Positions 6,229 through 12,601 of a DNA stretch of 13,562 nucleotides are shown here, one piece after another; positions within the stretch are counted from its first letter, which is position 1, and every line of letters begins with the position of its first letter. Both the position numbers and the translations under genes were made by a program. The stretch is from an uncultured Collinsella sp. (GTDB taxonomy: Bacteria > Actinomycetota > Coriobacteriia > Coriobacteriales > Coriobacteriaceae), in contig CABUQY010000044.1 of assembly GCA_902493915.1 (NCBI GenBank), positions 1 through 13,562 on the forward strand, in the 5' to 3' direction. Under the pieces are notes generated by a model that had not been told where the DNA came from, made no database searches, and saw only the letters and a program-made list of their open reading frames with translations.

Positions 6229-8412
6229 GTGAAGGATTCCGATCTCTCCACAACGGCTGCGCGCGACGCTGCCCGCATCGTCTGGTTTAAGCGCTACCCC
6301 GCCAAGCAGACGCTCATCGCATTTTTGCTCGCGCTGTTGGCGACCACGGCGTTTTCCATCGATCCCTCCCCGGTGTCGAGCAACGCAGTCTTGGCGATTG
6401 ACCCCAAAGCCTCGGGCATGCTGTACGTGTGCTACGAGGTGCTCCTCTCGTTTGCCGGCCATACCGACGCGGTCATGCTGCTTGCGCTTGCCTGCCTGCT
6501 CACCTTGCCGTTTCGCTACGTGTTCTTTGGCCGTGGCGACACCTGGCGTCCATCGATCATTCTGCCGTCGCTGTTCTTCGCCATCTGCATGGTGTTCGGC
6601 CGCAGCTACGATCTCACCGACTCGGCCGAGATTGTCCTTGGCGACAAAGCCCGCATCATCTGCGCCTGGATTGGCGGCGCGGGCTGGATGCTCTTGGCGG
6701 TCGTTGCCTTCTACCTTGCCTTTGAGTGTCTAGATTGGCTGAGCTCTCGGCGCATTCCGTTTTCCGAGGCGCACTTTGGCCGCGTATGGCGTGTGACTCA
6801 CGCCGTGCTCTCGGTCCATCCCTTTGCCGGGCCCTTCCTGGTGCTTATGGTCGCCTGGGCGCCCACGCTCATCGCTTCGCTGCCCGGCCTTTTTATGGGA
6901 GATACGGGTGCGCAGATTCGCCAGTGGTTCAACTACCCCAACGGCACGAGTGACTACCTGCGTCTGCTCAATCCCAATGTGTTGCTCAACGGACATCATC
7001 CCGTGGTGCACACGGCTATCATCGGTTCGTGCGTCCAGCTGGGGCTTTCACTGTTCAACAGCGCCAACGCAGGTCTTGCCATCTACACCTGCGCTCAGTT
7101 CGTCATTACGGCCGCCTGCATGGCCTATTCCATCTCGTCGCTGCGCAAGCTGGGCGTGAGCCTGCCGGTCCGCGGCGTGATCTTGCTGTTCTTTGTGTTT
7201 ATGCCGATGTTCTCTAACTACGCGGCGTTGCTCACCAAAGACGTGCTCTTTGCCGACGCGTTCTTGGTGCTGCTGGTACAGACCGTCAAGCTCGTGGCAT
7301 GTGGCTTGCCCCGTCGTGATGCCAATGTCGAGCGAACGGGCGAGAAAGCCCCCGTGCTCTTTGCGCGCCACGACTGGCTGCTGCTTGCTCTGGGCGCCAT
7401 GGGCTCCACGTTTCTGCGTAACGGCGGCCTGGTGTTTCCCCTGGCGGCATGCGTAATCGCGGCGGCGCTTTGCGCATGGGACGTGCATGTGGCTCGTCGT
7501 GCAGCCAAGCAGGCTGGTGCTGCGCCTTCGGGCGCCACCCCGCGTTTCCGCTGGGTGGGAGTTCTTGCGGTGCTTGCGCTCTGCCTTGCCTCTAATATGT
7601 ACTTCACCAAGGTCTTTATGCCGGCACACGACATCACGCCTGGTTCCAAGCGCGAAATCCTCTCGATTCCGTTCCAGCAGACGGCTCGTTTTGTCCAAAA
7701 GCACGACGGCCTCAACTCGGGCGTCAACCCCACGGTTAAGGAGGACGGCACCATCGTGGAGGCTCCTTGCGACGGCTTGGTGACCGACGAAGAGCGTGCC
7801 GTGATCGACCGTGTGCTCAAGTACGAGAATCTGGGGCGCCGTTACAACCCGGATAAGTCGGACGCCGTCAAAAATTGCTTTAACGAGTACGCCTCGCAGG
7901 AGGACATCAAGGCTTATTTTGAGGTGTGGGCCCAGATGTTCAAAAAGGATCCCGAGTGCTATATCTCGGCGCTCATCAATAACTACTACGGCTACTTTTA
8001 TCCGAGCGCCCGCGATGCGTGGGTCTACAGCACGGCGCGCAGTGCCGAGATTATGGCGAAGCCCGATAACCTCAAGTACTTTGACTTCCATCCGGTCGAT
8101 AGCAAGGTCGTGCGCTGGTGCGACCACCTGATCAATTTGTACCGTGTGGCAGTACAACGCATCCCGTTTATCTCGCTCACCATGAGCTCGGCCACCTATG
8201 TGTGGATCATGATCGCCGTGGTGCTCTATCTGCTACGTCGTCATTCGTGGCGCGGGCTGGCCATTTGGGTGCCGCTGCTGGGCGTGCTCGCCGTGTGCCT
8301 GATCGGTCCCTGCAATGGCTCGACCTACATGCGCTACCTGTATCCGGTCATCGCCTGCATGCCCTTTGCCATCGGCGCCACCATCACCCGCAGCGACCTC
8401 CTCTGGTCCTAA
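6229..8412 (+). CDS. Large polytopic membrane protein, DUF6020-like
   Basis: A 727-residue membrane protein of unknown function. It has a short cytoplasmic N-terminus, about 12 or more hydrophobic segments, a soluble insertion of about 130-150 residues (roughly 480-640) before the last three membrane helices, and a short C-terminus. Recognisable features are GDTGAQIRQWF (from residue 224), NGHHPVVHT (254-262), TKDVLF (from 336) and LRNGG (396-400). This pattern, an acidic motif after an early membrane segment followed by HHP and RNGG motifs, resembles DUF6020 proteins and, loosely, GT-C-type lipid-linked-sugar transferases. A role in envelope polysaccharide or glycosylation is inference only. 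The start is GTG 6229 with a moderate AAAGG (6213-6217), 11 bases upstream. The leader contains REP-like copy B. It may be co-transcribed with lgt. Confidence 0.85.
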   Translation: MKDSDLSTTAARDAARIVWFKRYPAKQTLIAFLLALLATTAFSIDPSPVSSNAVLAIDPKASGMLYVCYEVLLSFAGHTDAVMLLALACLLTLPFRYVFFGRGDTWRPSIILPSLFFAICMVFGRSYDLTDSAEIVLGDKARIICAWIGGAGWMLLAVVAFYLAFECLDWLSSRRIPFSEAHFGRVWRVTHAVLSVHPFAGPFLVLMVAWAPTLIASLPGLFMGDTGAQIRQWFNYPNGTSDYLRLLNPNVLLNGHHPVVHTAIIGSCVQLGLSLFNSANAGLAIYTCAQFVITAACMAYSISSLRKLGVSLPVRGVILLFFVFMPMFSNYAALLTKDVLFADAFLVLLVQTVKLVACGLPRRDANVERTGEKAPVLFARHDWLLLALGAMGSTFLRNGGLVFPLAACVIAAALCAWDVHVARRAAKQAGAAPSGATPRFRWVGVLAVLALCLASNMYFTKVFMPAHDITPGSKREILSIPFQQTARFVQKHDGLNSGVNPTVKEDGTIVEAPCDGLVTDEERAVIDRVLKYENLGRRYNPDKSDAVKNCFNEYASQEDIKAYFEVWAQMFKKDPECYISALINNYYGYFYPSARDAWVYSTARSAEIMAKPDNLKYFDFHPVDSKVVRWCDHLINLYRVAVQRIPFISLTMSSATYVWIMIAVVLYLLRRHSWRGLAIWVPLLGVLAVCLIGPCNGSTYMRYLYPVIACMPFAIGATITRSDLLWS

Positions 8413-8447
8413 TTTGGTGCATTGGGGTCAGGTTGCTTTGCACCAAA
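8413..8447 (+). repeat. REP-like hairpin C, directly after the DUF6020-like stop
   Basis: TTTGGTGCA (8413-8421) pairs with TGCACCAAA (8439-8447), a perfect 9-bp stem that starts on the base after the TAA. The 17-base loop contains GGGGTCAGG, which differs from the GGGGACAGG core of copy A at one base. The stem sequence is different from the other copies while the loop core is kept. Confidence 0.65.
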
Positions 8448-8577
8448 GGGTGGCATCATCACGACGCCTTCATTTTGGGGTTTATCTCGCAGGCCAGTAG
8501 GTATATCATAACGACGTTTGTTTATATTGCCCGAGCATCTGCGCTGGGCTTTAGGTCGAAACCGATAGGAGACACGT

Positions 8578-9384
8578 ATGTCCGGACACTCTAAGTGGGC
8601 CACAACCAAGCATCGTAAGGGCGCGCAGGACGCCAAGCGTTCCGCCCTCTTCTCCAAGCTGAGCCGCAACATCACCGTTGCTGCCCGTCTCGGCGGTGAC
8701 CCGCTGCCCGAGAACAACGCCAGCCTCGCCGCTGCCGTTGCCAAGGCCAAGGCTCAGTCCATGCCCAAGGACAAGATCAAGTCCGCTATCGACAAGGCTT
8801 TTGGTTCGGGTGCCGACGCTGCCGTCTACGAGAACATCGTGTACGAGGGCTACGGCCCCGCCGGTGTCGCCGTCTACGTTGACTGCCTGACCGACAACCG
8901 CAACCGCACCGCCGCTGATGTCCGTTCCGCCTTCTCCCACGCTGGTGGCAACCTGGGCACCTCCGGCTCCGTCGCCTTCCAGTTTGAGCGCAAGGGCCAG
9001 ATCGTTGTTGCCAAGGAGATCCTGGACGAGAACGCCAAGAAGGAGACCATGATCGCCAACGGTGCTGCCGGTGACGAGGATGAGTTCATGATGGCCATCG
9101 CCGAGGCCGGTGGCGAGGACTACGAGGATGCCGGCGAGGAGTGGATCGTCTGGACTACTGCTAACGAGGTCATGGCTGTCTCCAAGGCGCTCGAGGAGCA
9201 GGGCGTCCAGGTCAAGGGCTCCGAGACCACCATGGTCCCGACCACCCCGACCGAGGTCTCCGGCGCCGACGCCAAGAAGGTTCAGCGCCTCATCGACCGT
9301 CTTGAGGAGCTCGACGACGTCCAGGATGTTTACAGCACCATGGACATGACCGACGAGGTCATCGCTGCCCTCGAGGAGGAGTAG
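8578..9384 (+). CDS. yebC: YebC/TACO1 family protein (DUF28)
   Basis: A 268-residue protein beginning MSGHSKWATTKHRKGAQDAK, the invariant N-terminus of the YebC family. It continues with YEGYGPAGVAVYVDCLTDNRNRT and GGNLGTSGSVAFQF, the central signatures. Family members were long annotated as transcriptional regulators. Recent work on bacterial YebC2 and mitochondrial TACO1 points to relief of ribosome stalling on proline-rich stretches. It is slightly longer than the usual roughly 240-250 residues. AGGAG (8567-8571) lies 6 bases before ATG 8578. The usual YebC neighbours, the ruv genes, are absent. TATATT at 8523-8528 could be its -10, but no -35 is clear. A strong terminator follows the gene. 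Confidence 0.96.
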   Translation: MSGHSKWATTKHRKGAQDAKRSALFSKLSRNITVAARLGGDPLPENNASLAAAVAKAKAQSMPKDKIKSAIDKAFGSGADAAVYENIVYEGYGPAGVAVYVDCLTDNRNRTAADVRSAFSHAGGNLGTSGSVAFQFERKGQIVVAKEILDENAKKETMIANGAAGDEDEFMMAIAEAGGEDYEDAGEEWIVWTTANEVMAVSKALEEQGVQVKGSETTMVPTTPTEVSGADAKKVQRLIDRLEELDDVQDVYSTMDMTDEVIAALEEE

Positions 9385-9389
9385 CGCCC

Positions 9390-9407
9390 GCACGGGTTAA
9401 GCCGTGC
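9390..9407 (+). other. Short hairpin after yebC
   Basis: GCACGG (9390-9395) pairs with CCGTGC (9402-9407) around 6 bases, 6 bases past the yebC stop. It has no T-run. It may act as a 3'-end stabiliser ahead of the main terminator. Confidence 0.4.
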
Positions 9408-9453
9408 ATATCTGGGCATAATGAAGCGAGCATGCAAGCCTCGTGGAATAGAT

Positions 9454-9496
9454 GAGCCGGATCCGCGTGCGTAGAGCACCGGACCCGGCTCTTTTA
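9454..9496 (+). terminator. Intrinsic terminator of yebC
   Basis: GAGCCGGATCCG (9454-9465) pairs with CGGACCCGGCTC (9480-9491), 12 bp with one A/C mismatch. An inner GTGC/GCAC helix (9467-9470 with 9476-9479) extends the stem, and TTTTAT follows. The T-run merges with a TATAAT box for the next operon. Confidence 0.88.
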
Positions 9497-9500
9497 TAAT
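9495..9500 (+). promoter_or_regulatory. Candidate -10 box of the amaP-DUF2273-asp23 operon
   Basis: A consensus TATAAT, 50 bases before the amaP-like GTG, with its first bases inside the T-run of the yebC terminator. The -35 region would fall inside the terminator hairpin and has no good match to TTGACA, so it is either activator-dependent or a chance match. Confidence 0.4.
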
Positions 9501-9550
9501 GATGCGAACCGTTTTGTATTTCGAGTGCCGAGATTTGAAGGGAGCGCCAC

Positions 9551-10096
9551 GTGCGCGTACTCAAACGAGCCCTAGCGATTGTGTATCTTGCCGCCGCCAT
9601 CGTGGCGCTGGGTACGCTTGTCTGCCAGTTTTGGGGGCCGTATACGTATCGCTTTATGCTGCTGATGCGCGACCCCATGCCGCGCATTGTCGTGACGGCA
9701 TGCGGCGGAGTTGTGGCGATCGGCGTGCTGGTAAGCTTCTTCCGCCTGATGTTTGCTCGTCGCGAGCCGTCCTGTGTGCATCCGGCGGGGGAGCGCAATA
9801 TCGAGGTCACGCTCGCGGCGCTTTCTTCGTGCGCTCGCACTGCGGCAGAGCGCGACGATCGCGTGATGGTCGAGCATGTCGAGGCCCGCGTCCAAGGCTC
9901 CGACGATTCGCACGTCCGATTTAAGGTCGAGGCTATCGCGCTTGACGATAAGGACGTGGCATCTCTGGCTACTGCGATGCAGCGGCGCATCGAGGAAGCT
10001 TGCGACACCATGCTTGGCACGCCGGGCACGACCGCACGCGTTCGTTTTTTGCCGTCCAAGACTACCGTCCAGACCGTGGAGGTTTCCGGTGAGTGA
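9551..10096 (+). CDS. amaP: AmaP-like alkaline-shock membrane anchor protein
   Basis: A 181-residue protein with two N-terminal membrane helices (about residues 6-28 and 45-67) and a soluble C-terminal domain of Asp23/DUF322-like character (about 80-175). In Staphylococcus aureus AmaP tethers Asp23 to the cytoplasmic membrane. The match here rests on topology and on the gene order amaP, DUF2273, asp23, and no residue-level signature was checked. GTG 9551 is preceded by AAGGGAG (9538-9544) with a 6-base spacer. The 3' end overlaps the DUF2273 start by 8 bases, so the two are translationally coupled. Confidence 0.85.
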   Translation: MRVLKRALAIVYLAAAIVALGTLVCQFWGPYTYRFMLLMRDPMPRIVVTACGGVVAIGVLVSFFRLMFARREPSCVHPAGERNIEVTLAALSSCARTAAERDDRVMVEHVEARVQGSDDSHVRFKVEAIALDDKDVASLATAMQRRIEEACDTMLGTPGTTARVRFLPSKTTVQTVEVSGE

Positions 10097-10466
10097 TACC
10101 AATCAAGACAAGACCGCTCGTACGCCGCGCCTGACGATTGACCAGAGCGCCACGCCGGCGAACGAACCTGTTGATTCCAAAGCAGAGGCAACCGAGTTAC
10201 AAGACGCGGCAGCCGCGGATTTTGACGAGGCTATGGGTCTCATCAAGGGTACGGGCGCTGCCATCTGGAGCTATGCCGTGCGTCATCCCAACACCACGCT
10301 TGGCGCCGTCGCTGGCTTTATCCTCGCCGTGTTGGTGCTCACGTTGGGCCTGTGGGACACGCTCGTCATTGCATTCTTCGTGCTGATCGGCGCCGTGATC
10401 GGCCAAATTCGCGACGGCGAAAACGGGATCGTCAACTTCTTCGGCCGTCTGTTTAGCGGCCGCTAA
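10089..10466 (+). CDS. DUF2273 small membrane protein with long N-terminal extension
   Basis: A 125-residue protein. Residues 1 to about 65 are hydrophilic and Asp/Glu/Ala-rich. A two-helix hairpin (about 70-87 and 89-107) and the tail IGQIRDGENGIVNFFGRLF resemble DUF2273, a small family found beside amaP and asp23 in many Gram-positives. DUF2273 proteins are usually only about 60 residues, so the N-terminal half is an addition. The start is GTG 10089, within the end of amaP and in a different frame. GGAGG (10078-10082) sits 6 bases before it. The role is probably in an Asp23 membrane complex, by context. Confidence 0.85.
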   Translation: MSDTNQDKTARTPRLTIDQSATPANEPVDSKAEATELQDAAAADFDEAMGLIKGTGAAIWSYAVRHPNTTLGAVAGFILAVLVLTLGLWDTLVIAFFVLIGAVIGQIRDGENGIVNFFGRLFSGR

Positions 10467-10510
10467 TATGTATTCGACTGTCGCATCCGCGGCAGGCATA
10501 AGGAGGAACC

Positions 10511-11032
10511 ATGGCTTTTAATACGAAGGTCGATGTGGCCGATACCGAGCTCGAGGAGAACGAGGCGGCCGTCGCCGAAGCCGAGGATGTGACGCTCGAG
10601 GATGAGGCGCTCGTCGAGGCCGAGTCCGCCGATGACGCGGACGAGGATGATGAGGAAACAGACGAGTCCGAGGACTCGCTGACCTATTCCAACGGTGTGA
10701 TCGAGAAGATCGTCGCCATGGCCACCCGCGAGGTGCCGCACGTCCTGGGCATGAAGGGTAACCTTATGCACTTTGTGCAGGAGCAGTTTGGTGCCGAGAA
10801 TCTGACCAAGGGCGTGACGGTTGAGGTCACCGATGACAATCGCGTGGTCGTCAACATCTCCGTCATTATCGAGTACGGCGCCTATGCGCCCGCGATCTTC
10901 GACGATGTCAAGGCACGTGTCACCGAGCGCCTTGCCGCGATGACCGGCCTTGAGGTGGCGGGCGTCAACCTGCGCATCGAGGACGTCATCACCCCCGAGG
11001 AGTACGAGCACCGCACCAGCCAGCACGAGTAA
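10511..11032 (+). CDS. asp23: Asp23/Gls24 family envelope stress protein
   Basis: A 173-residue cytoplasmic protein. Residues 57-165 form the Asp23/DUF322 domain (SNGVIEKIVAMATREVPHVLGM, then VVVNISVIIEYGAYAP and the closing VAGVNLRIEDVI). In staphylococci this abundant protein lies on the inner face of the membrane, bound through AmaP, and affects cell-wall stress responses. Residues 13-56 are a strongly acidic low-complexity extension not required by the fold. AGGAGG (10501-10506) lies 4 bases before ATG 10511. It is the third gene of the operon with amaP and DUF2273. A REP-like repeat starts on the base after the TAA, followed by a terminator. Confidence 0.94.
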   Translation: MAFNTKVDVADTELEENEAAVAEAEDVTLEDEALVEAESADDADEDDEETDESEDSLTYSNGVIEKIVAMATREVPHVLGMKGNLMHFVQEQFGAENLTKGVTVEVTDDNRVVVNISVIIEYGAYAPAIFDDVKARVTERLAAMTGLEVAGVNLRIEDVITPEEYEHRTSQHE

Positions 11033-11085
11033 CCTTCCAAAAAGGGACAGGTTTGTTTTGGCAGGCTTTATCTGCGAAAACGTTA
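11033..11085 (+). repeat. REP-like hairpin D with conserved tail, abutting the asp23 stop
   Basis: CCTTCCAAAA (11033-11042) pairs with TTTTGGCAGG (11056-11065) with one mismatch, and the loop is AGGGACAGGTTTG. Together with the tail to 11085 it matches the reverse complement of copy B (6153-6205) at 48 of 53 positions, so the two are clearly copies of one mobile or repeated unit 4.8 kb apart. Confidence 0.8.
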
Positions 11086-11127
11086 AACGGCCGACCGCGC
11101 AAGCAAAAGCGTGGCCGGCCGTTATTT
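11086..11127 (+). terminator. Intrinsic terminator of the asp23 operon
   Basis: AACGGCCG (11086-11093) pairs with CGGCCGTT (11116-11123), and CCGCGC (11095-11100) pairs with GCGTGG (11109-11114) through one G-T pair. One A/C mismatch separates the two helices, and the loop has 8 bases. ATTTGTA follows. It is a 14-bp stem with a modest T-run, placed after repeat D. Confidence 0.72.
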
Positions 11128-11169
11128 GTATGCCCCCCGATGTGGGCATACCGCTCGTCTAACTAGGGG

Positions 11170-11197
11170 TTGCAATCGTCGCGTTCCGCGTTACCCT
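11170..11197 (+). promoter_or_regulatory. Candidate promoter of the yitT-like gene
   Basis: TTGCAA (11170-11175) as -35 and TACCCT (11192-11197) as -10 are separated by 16 bases. This gives a transcript start about 37 bases before the ATG at 11241. The -10 fits the loose TAnnnT pattern common in high-GC Gram-positives. Confidence 0.45.
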
Positions 11198-11240
11198 AAT
11201 GGGCGCATTGTTTCCAAATTGTTAACGAGGGGTTGCCGTA

Positions 11241-12263
11241 ATGGCCGACGAGCACGAAACAGAAAGCAAGGCATGGGCGATTGAGGCCGCCGCGGCAGAG
11301 GCGGCATCGCGTGCTGCCGAGGAGGTGCATCGTCCTCCCGTGGTGCCGATGGAGCGCGTGGTTGATCGCACCGATATCGAGCGCGGCGAGCGTGTCGGTC
11401 AAAAGCGCAGCCAGGAGCCGGGCTTCCCGCGCTTTTTTGCCGAGCTCAATCTGGGCCTGATTCTTACGGCCTTCGCCATCGTTGCGTTTAAAACCCCTAA
11501 TCACTTTGCTTTTGGCGGCACCTCGGGCGTGTCGGTCATTCTGTCCACGCTGTTCCCGACCCTGCCCGTCGGCGTTTTTATGTGGATTATCAACGCGGTT
11601 CTCGTCGTCTTGGGCTTTATCTTTTTGGAGCGCAAGGCGATTCTTTGGAGCGTCTTCGCCTCGTTTGCGCTTTCGGCCTATGTTTCGCTGTTTGAGCTCT
11701 TTATCCCGACTGATGTCTCGATGACGGGCGATATGTGGCTTGACCTGTGCTTTGCCGTGATCCTGCCGGCGCTCGGCAGCGCCATTGTCTTTGATATTGG
11801 CGCCTCGACGGGCGGCACGGACATTCTCGCTATGATCCTCAAACGCCGCACCACGCTCGAGATTGGTCGCGCACTGCTGTTGGTCGATATCGGCATCGTG
11901 GCCATCGCGGCCTTTTTGTATGGCCCGCGTGTCGGTCTGTATTGCGTGCTTGGCCTGTTTGCCAAGACGCTTGTGGTCGACAAGGCCATCGAGAGCATTC
12001 ACCTTCGTAAGGTCTGCACAGTCATTTGTTCCGAGCCCCTTGAGGTCGAGGAGTTTATCGTCAAGCATCTCAACCGCACGGCGACCATCAGCCGCGGTTA
12101 CGGTGCCTTCTCGGGCAAGTGCGTGACGGTGATCATGAGCGTGCTGAGCCGTCGCGAGGCCGTGCAACTGCGCCGCTATGCGCGCGAGGTCGATCCGGGT
12201 GCCTTTATCACGATTGTCGACAGCTCCGAGATCGTCGGCAAGGGCTTCCGCGGAACGAACTAG
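11241..12263 (+). CDS. YitT family membrane protein with C-terminal DUF2179 domain
   Basis: A 340-residue protein. Residues 1-65 form a charged, Ala/Glu-rich cytoplasmic extension. YitT-type membrane helices follow with FGGTSGVSVIL (91-101) and IGASTGGTDILAMIL (186-200). A soluble DUF2179 domain covers about 255-335 and ends in the typical ITIVDSSEIVGKGF. DUF2179 is a small PII-like ligand-binding fold in known structures. The function of the family is not settled; transport is usually presumed. GAGGGG (11226-11231) lies 9 bases before ATG 11241. It is probably a single-gene transcript after the asp23 terminator. Confidence 0.93.
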   Translation: MADEHETESKAWAIEAAAAEAASRAAEEVHRPPVVPMERVVDRTDIERGERVGQKRSQEPGFPRFFAELNLGLILTAFAIVAFKTPNHFAFGGTSGVSVILSTLFPTLPVGVFMWIINAVLVVLGFIFLERKAILWSVFASFALSAYVSLFELFIPTDVSMTGDMWLDLCFAVILPALGSAIVFDIGASTGGTDILAMILKRRTTLEIGRALLLVDIGIVAIAAFLYGPRVGLYCVLGLFAKTLVVDKAIESIHLRKVCTVICSEPLEVEEFIVKHLNRTATISRGYGAFSGKCVTVIMSVLSRREAVQLRRYAREVDPGAFITIVDSSEIVGKGFRGTN

Positions 12264-12329
12264 CACAGACGTATTCAACGAACCGCCTGCTGGCGCCGTG
12301 TACCTTGCAAATCGGTCATCTTTGAGTAT

Positions 12330-12358
12330 TTGACCCCACATTGGGCAATAATGATGCT
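12330..12358 (+). promoter_or_regulatory. Weak candidate promoter of the zinc-ribbon gene
   Basis: TTGACC (12330-12335) is a good -35-like box. At 17 bases the -10 position holds GATGCT (12353-12358), which keeps the A and final T of TAnnnT. It lies 55 bases before the zinc-ribbon ATG. The rest of the 12264-12412 intergenic stretch shows no convincing terminator for the yitT-like gene. Confidence 0.3.
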
Positions 12359-12412
12359 AAAGACAACGTTTGCGATCCAAGTGATTCGTTCAAGATACGA
12401 AGGGATGATTCT

Positions 12413-12601
12413 ATGTTCTGCTCGCAGTGCGGCGCCCCCATGGGCGATAACGACAAGTTCTGCGGCGTGTGTGGTGCTCCTAATGCCGGTGCCGCTGGCC
12501 CCGCTCCCCAGGGACAGCCTCAGCCCCAGCAGTTTGTTCCGCAACCGCCCGTGGCGAATGCGCCAAAGGGCTGTGTGTGGCTCAGGCGTTCCAAGATATG
12601 A
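12413..12601 (+). CDS. Zinc-ribbon N-terminus of a frame-shifted membrane protein
   Basis: As read, this is a 62-residue product. Residues 3-20 form a zinc ribbon of the type CSQC-x10-CGVC (Cys3, Cys6, Cys17, Cys20). A Pro/Gln/Ala/Gly linker (22-51) follows, and then KGCVWLRRSKI before TGA. AAGGGA (12400-12405) lies 7 bases before ATG 12413. The last 8 residues look out of frame. From 12580 the other frame reads AQAFQDMTKTPGVLQRV and continues without a stop into a membrane domain. Bacterial proteins with an N-terminal zinc ribbon, a disordered linker and a membrane domain are common, so these two reading frames are most simply one gene with an indel near the (TG)4 tract at 12572-12579. Alternatively the TGA overlaps the ATG at 12598 (ATGA) and the two are coupled separate genes. 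Confidence 0.7.
   Translation: MFCSQCGAPMGDNDKFCGVCGAPNAGAAGPAPQGQPQPQQFVPQPPVANAPKGCVWLRRSKI

Noticed and set aside
7048..8157. 369-codon minus-strand open frame
   Set aside because: It lies antisense to the DUF6020-like membrane protein, has no hydrophobic or domain pattern of its own, and is explained by third-position GC bias.
8551..9393. 280-codon minus-strand open frame
   Set aside because: It is antisense to yebC, which is unmistakable, and its Leu/Gly/Val-rich sequence mirrors the Glu/Asp/Ala-rich sense frame.
11196..12341. 381-codon minus-strand open frame
   Set aside because: It is antisense to the YitT/DUF2179 gene, its translation is a charged low-complexity mirror, and there is no ribosome binding site.
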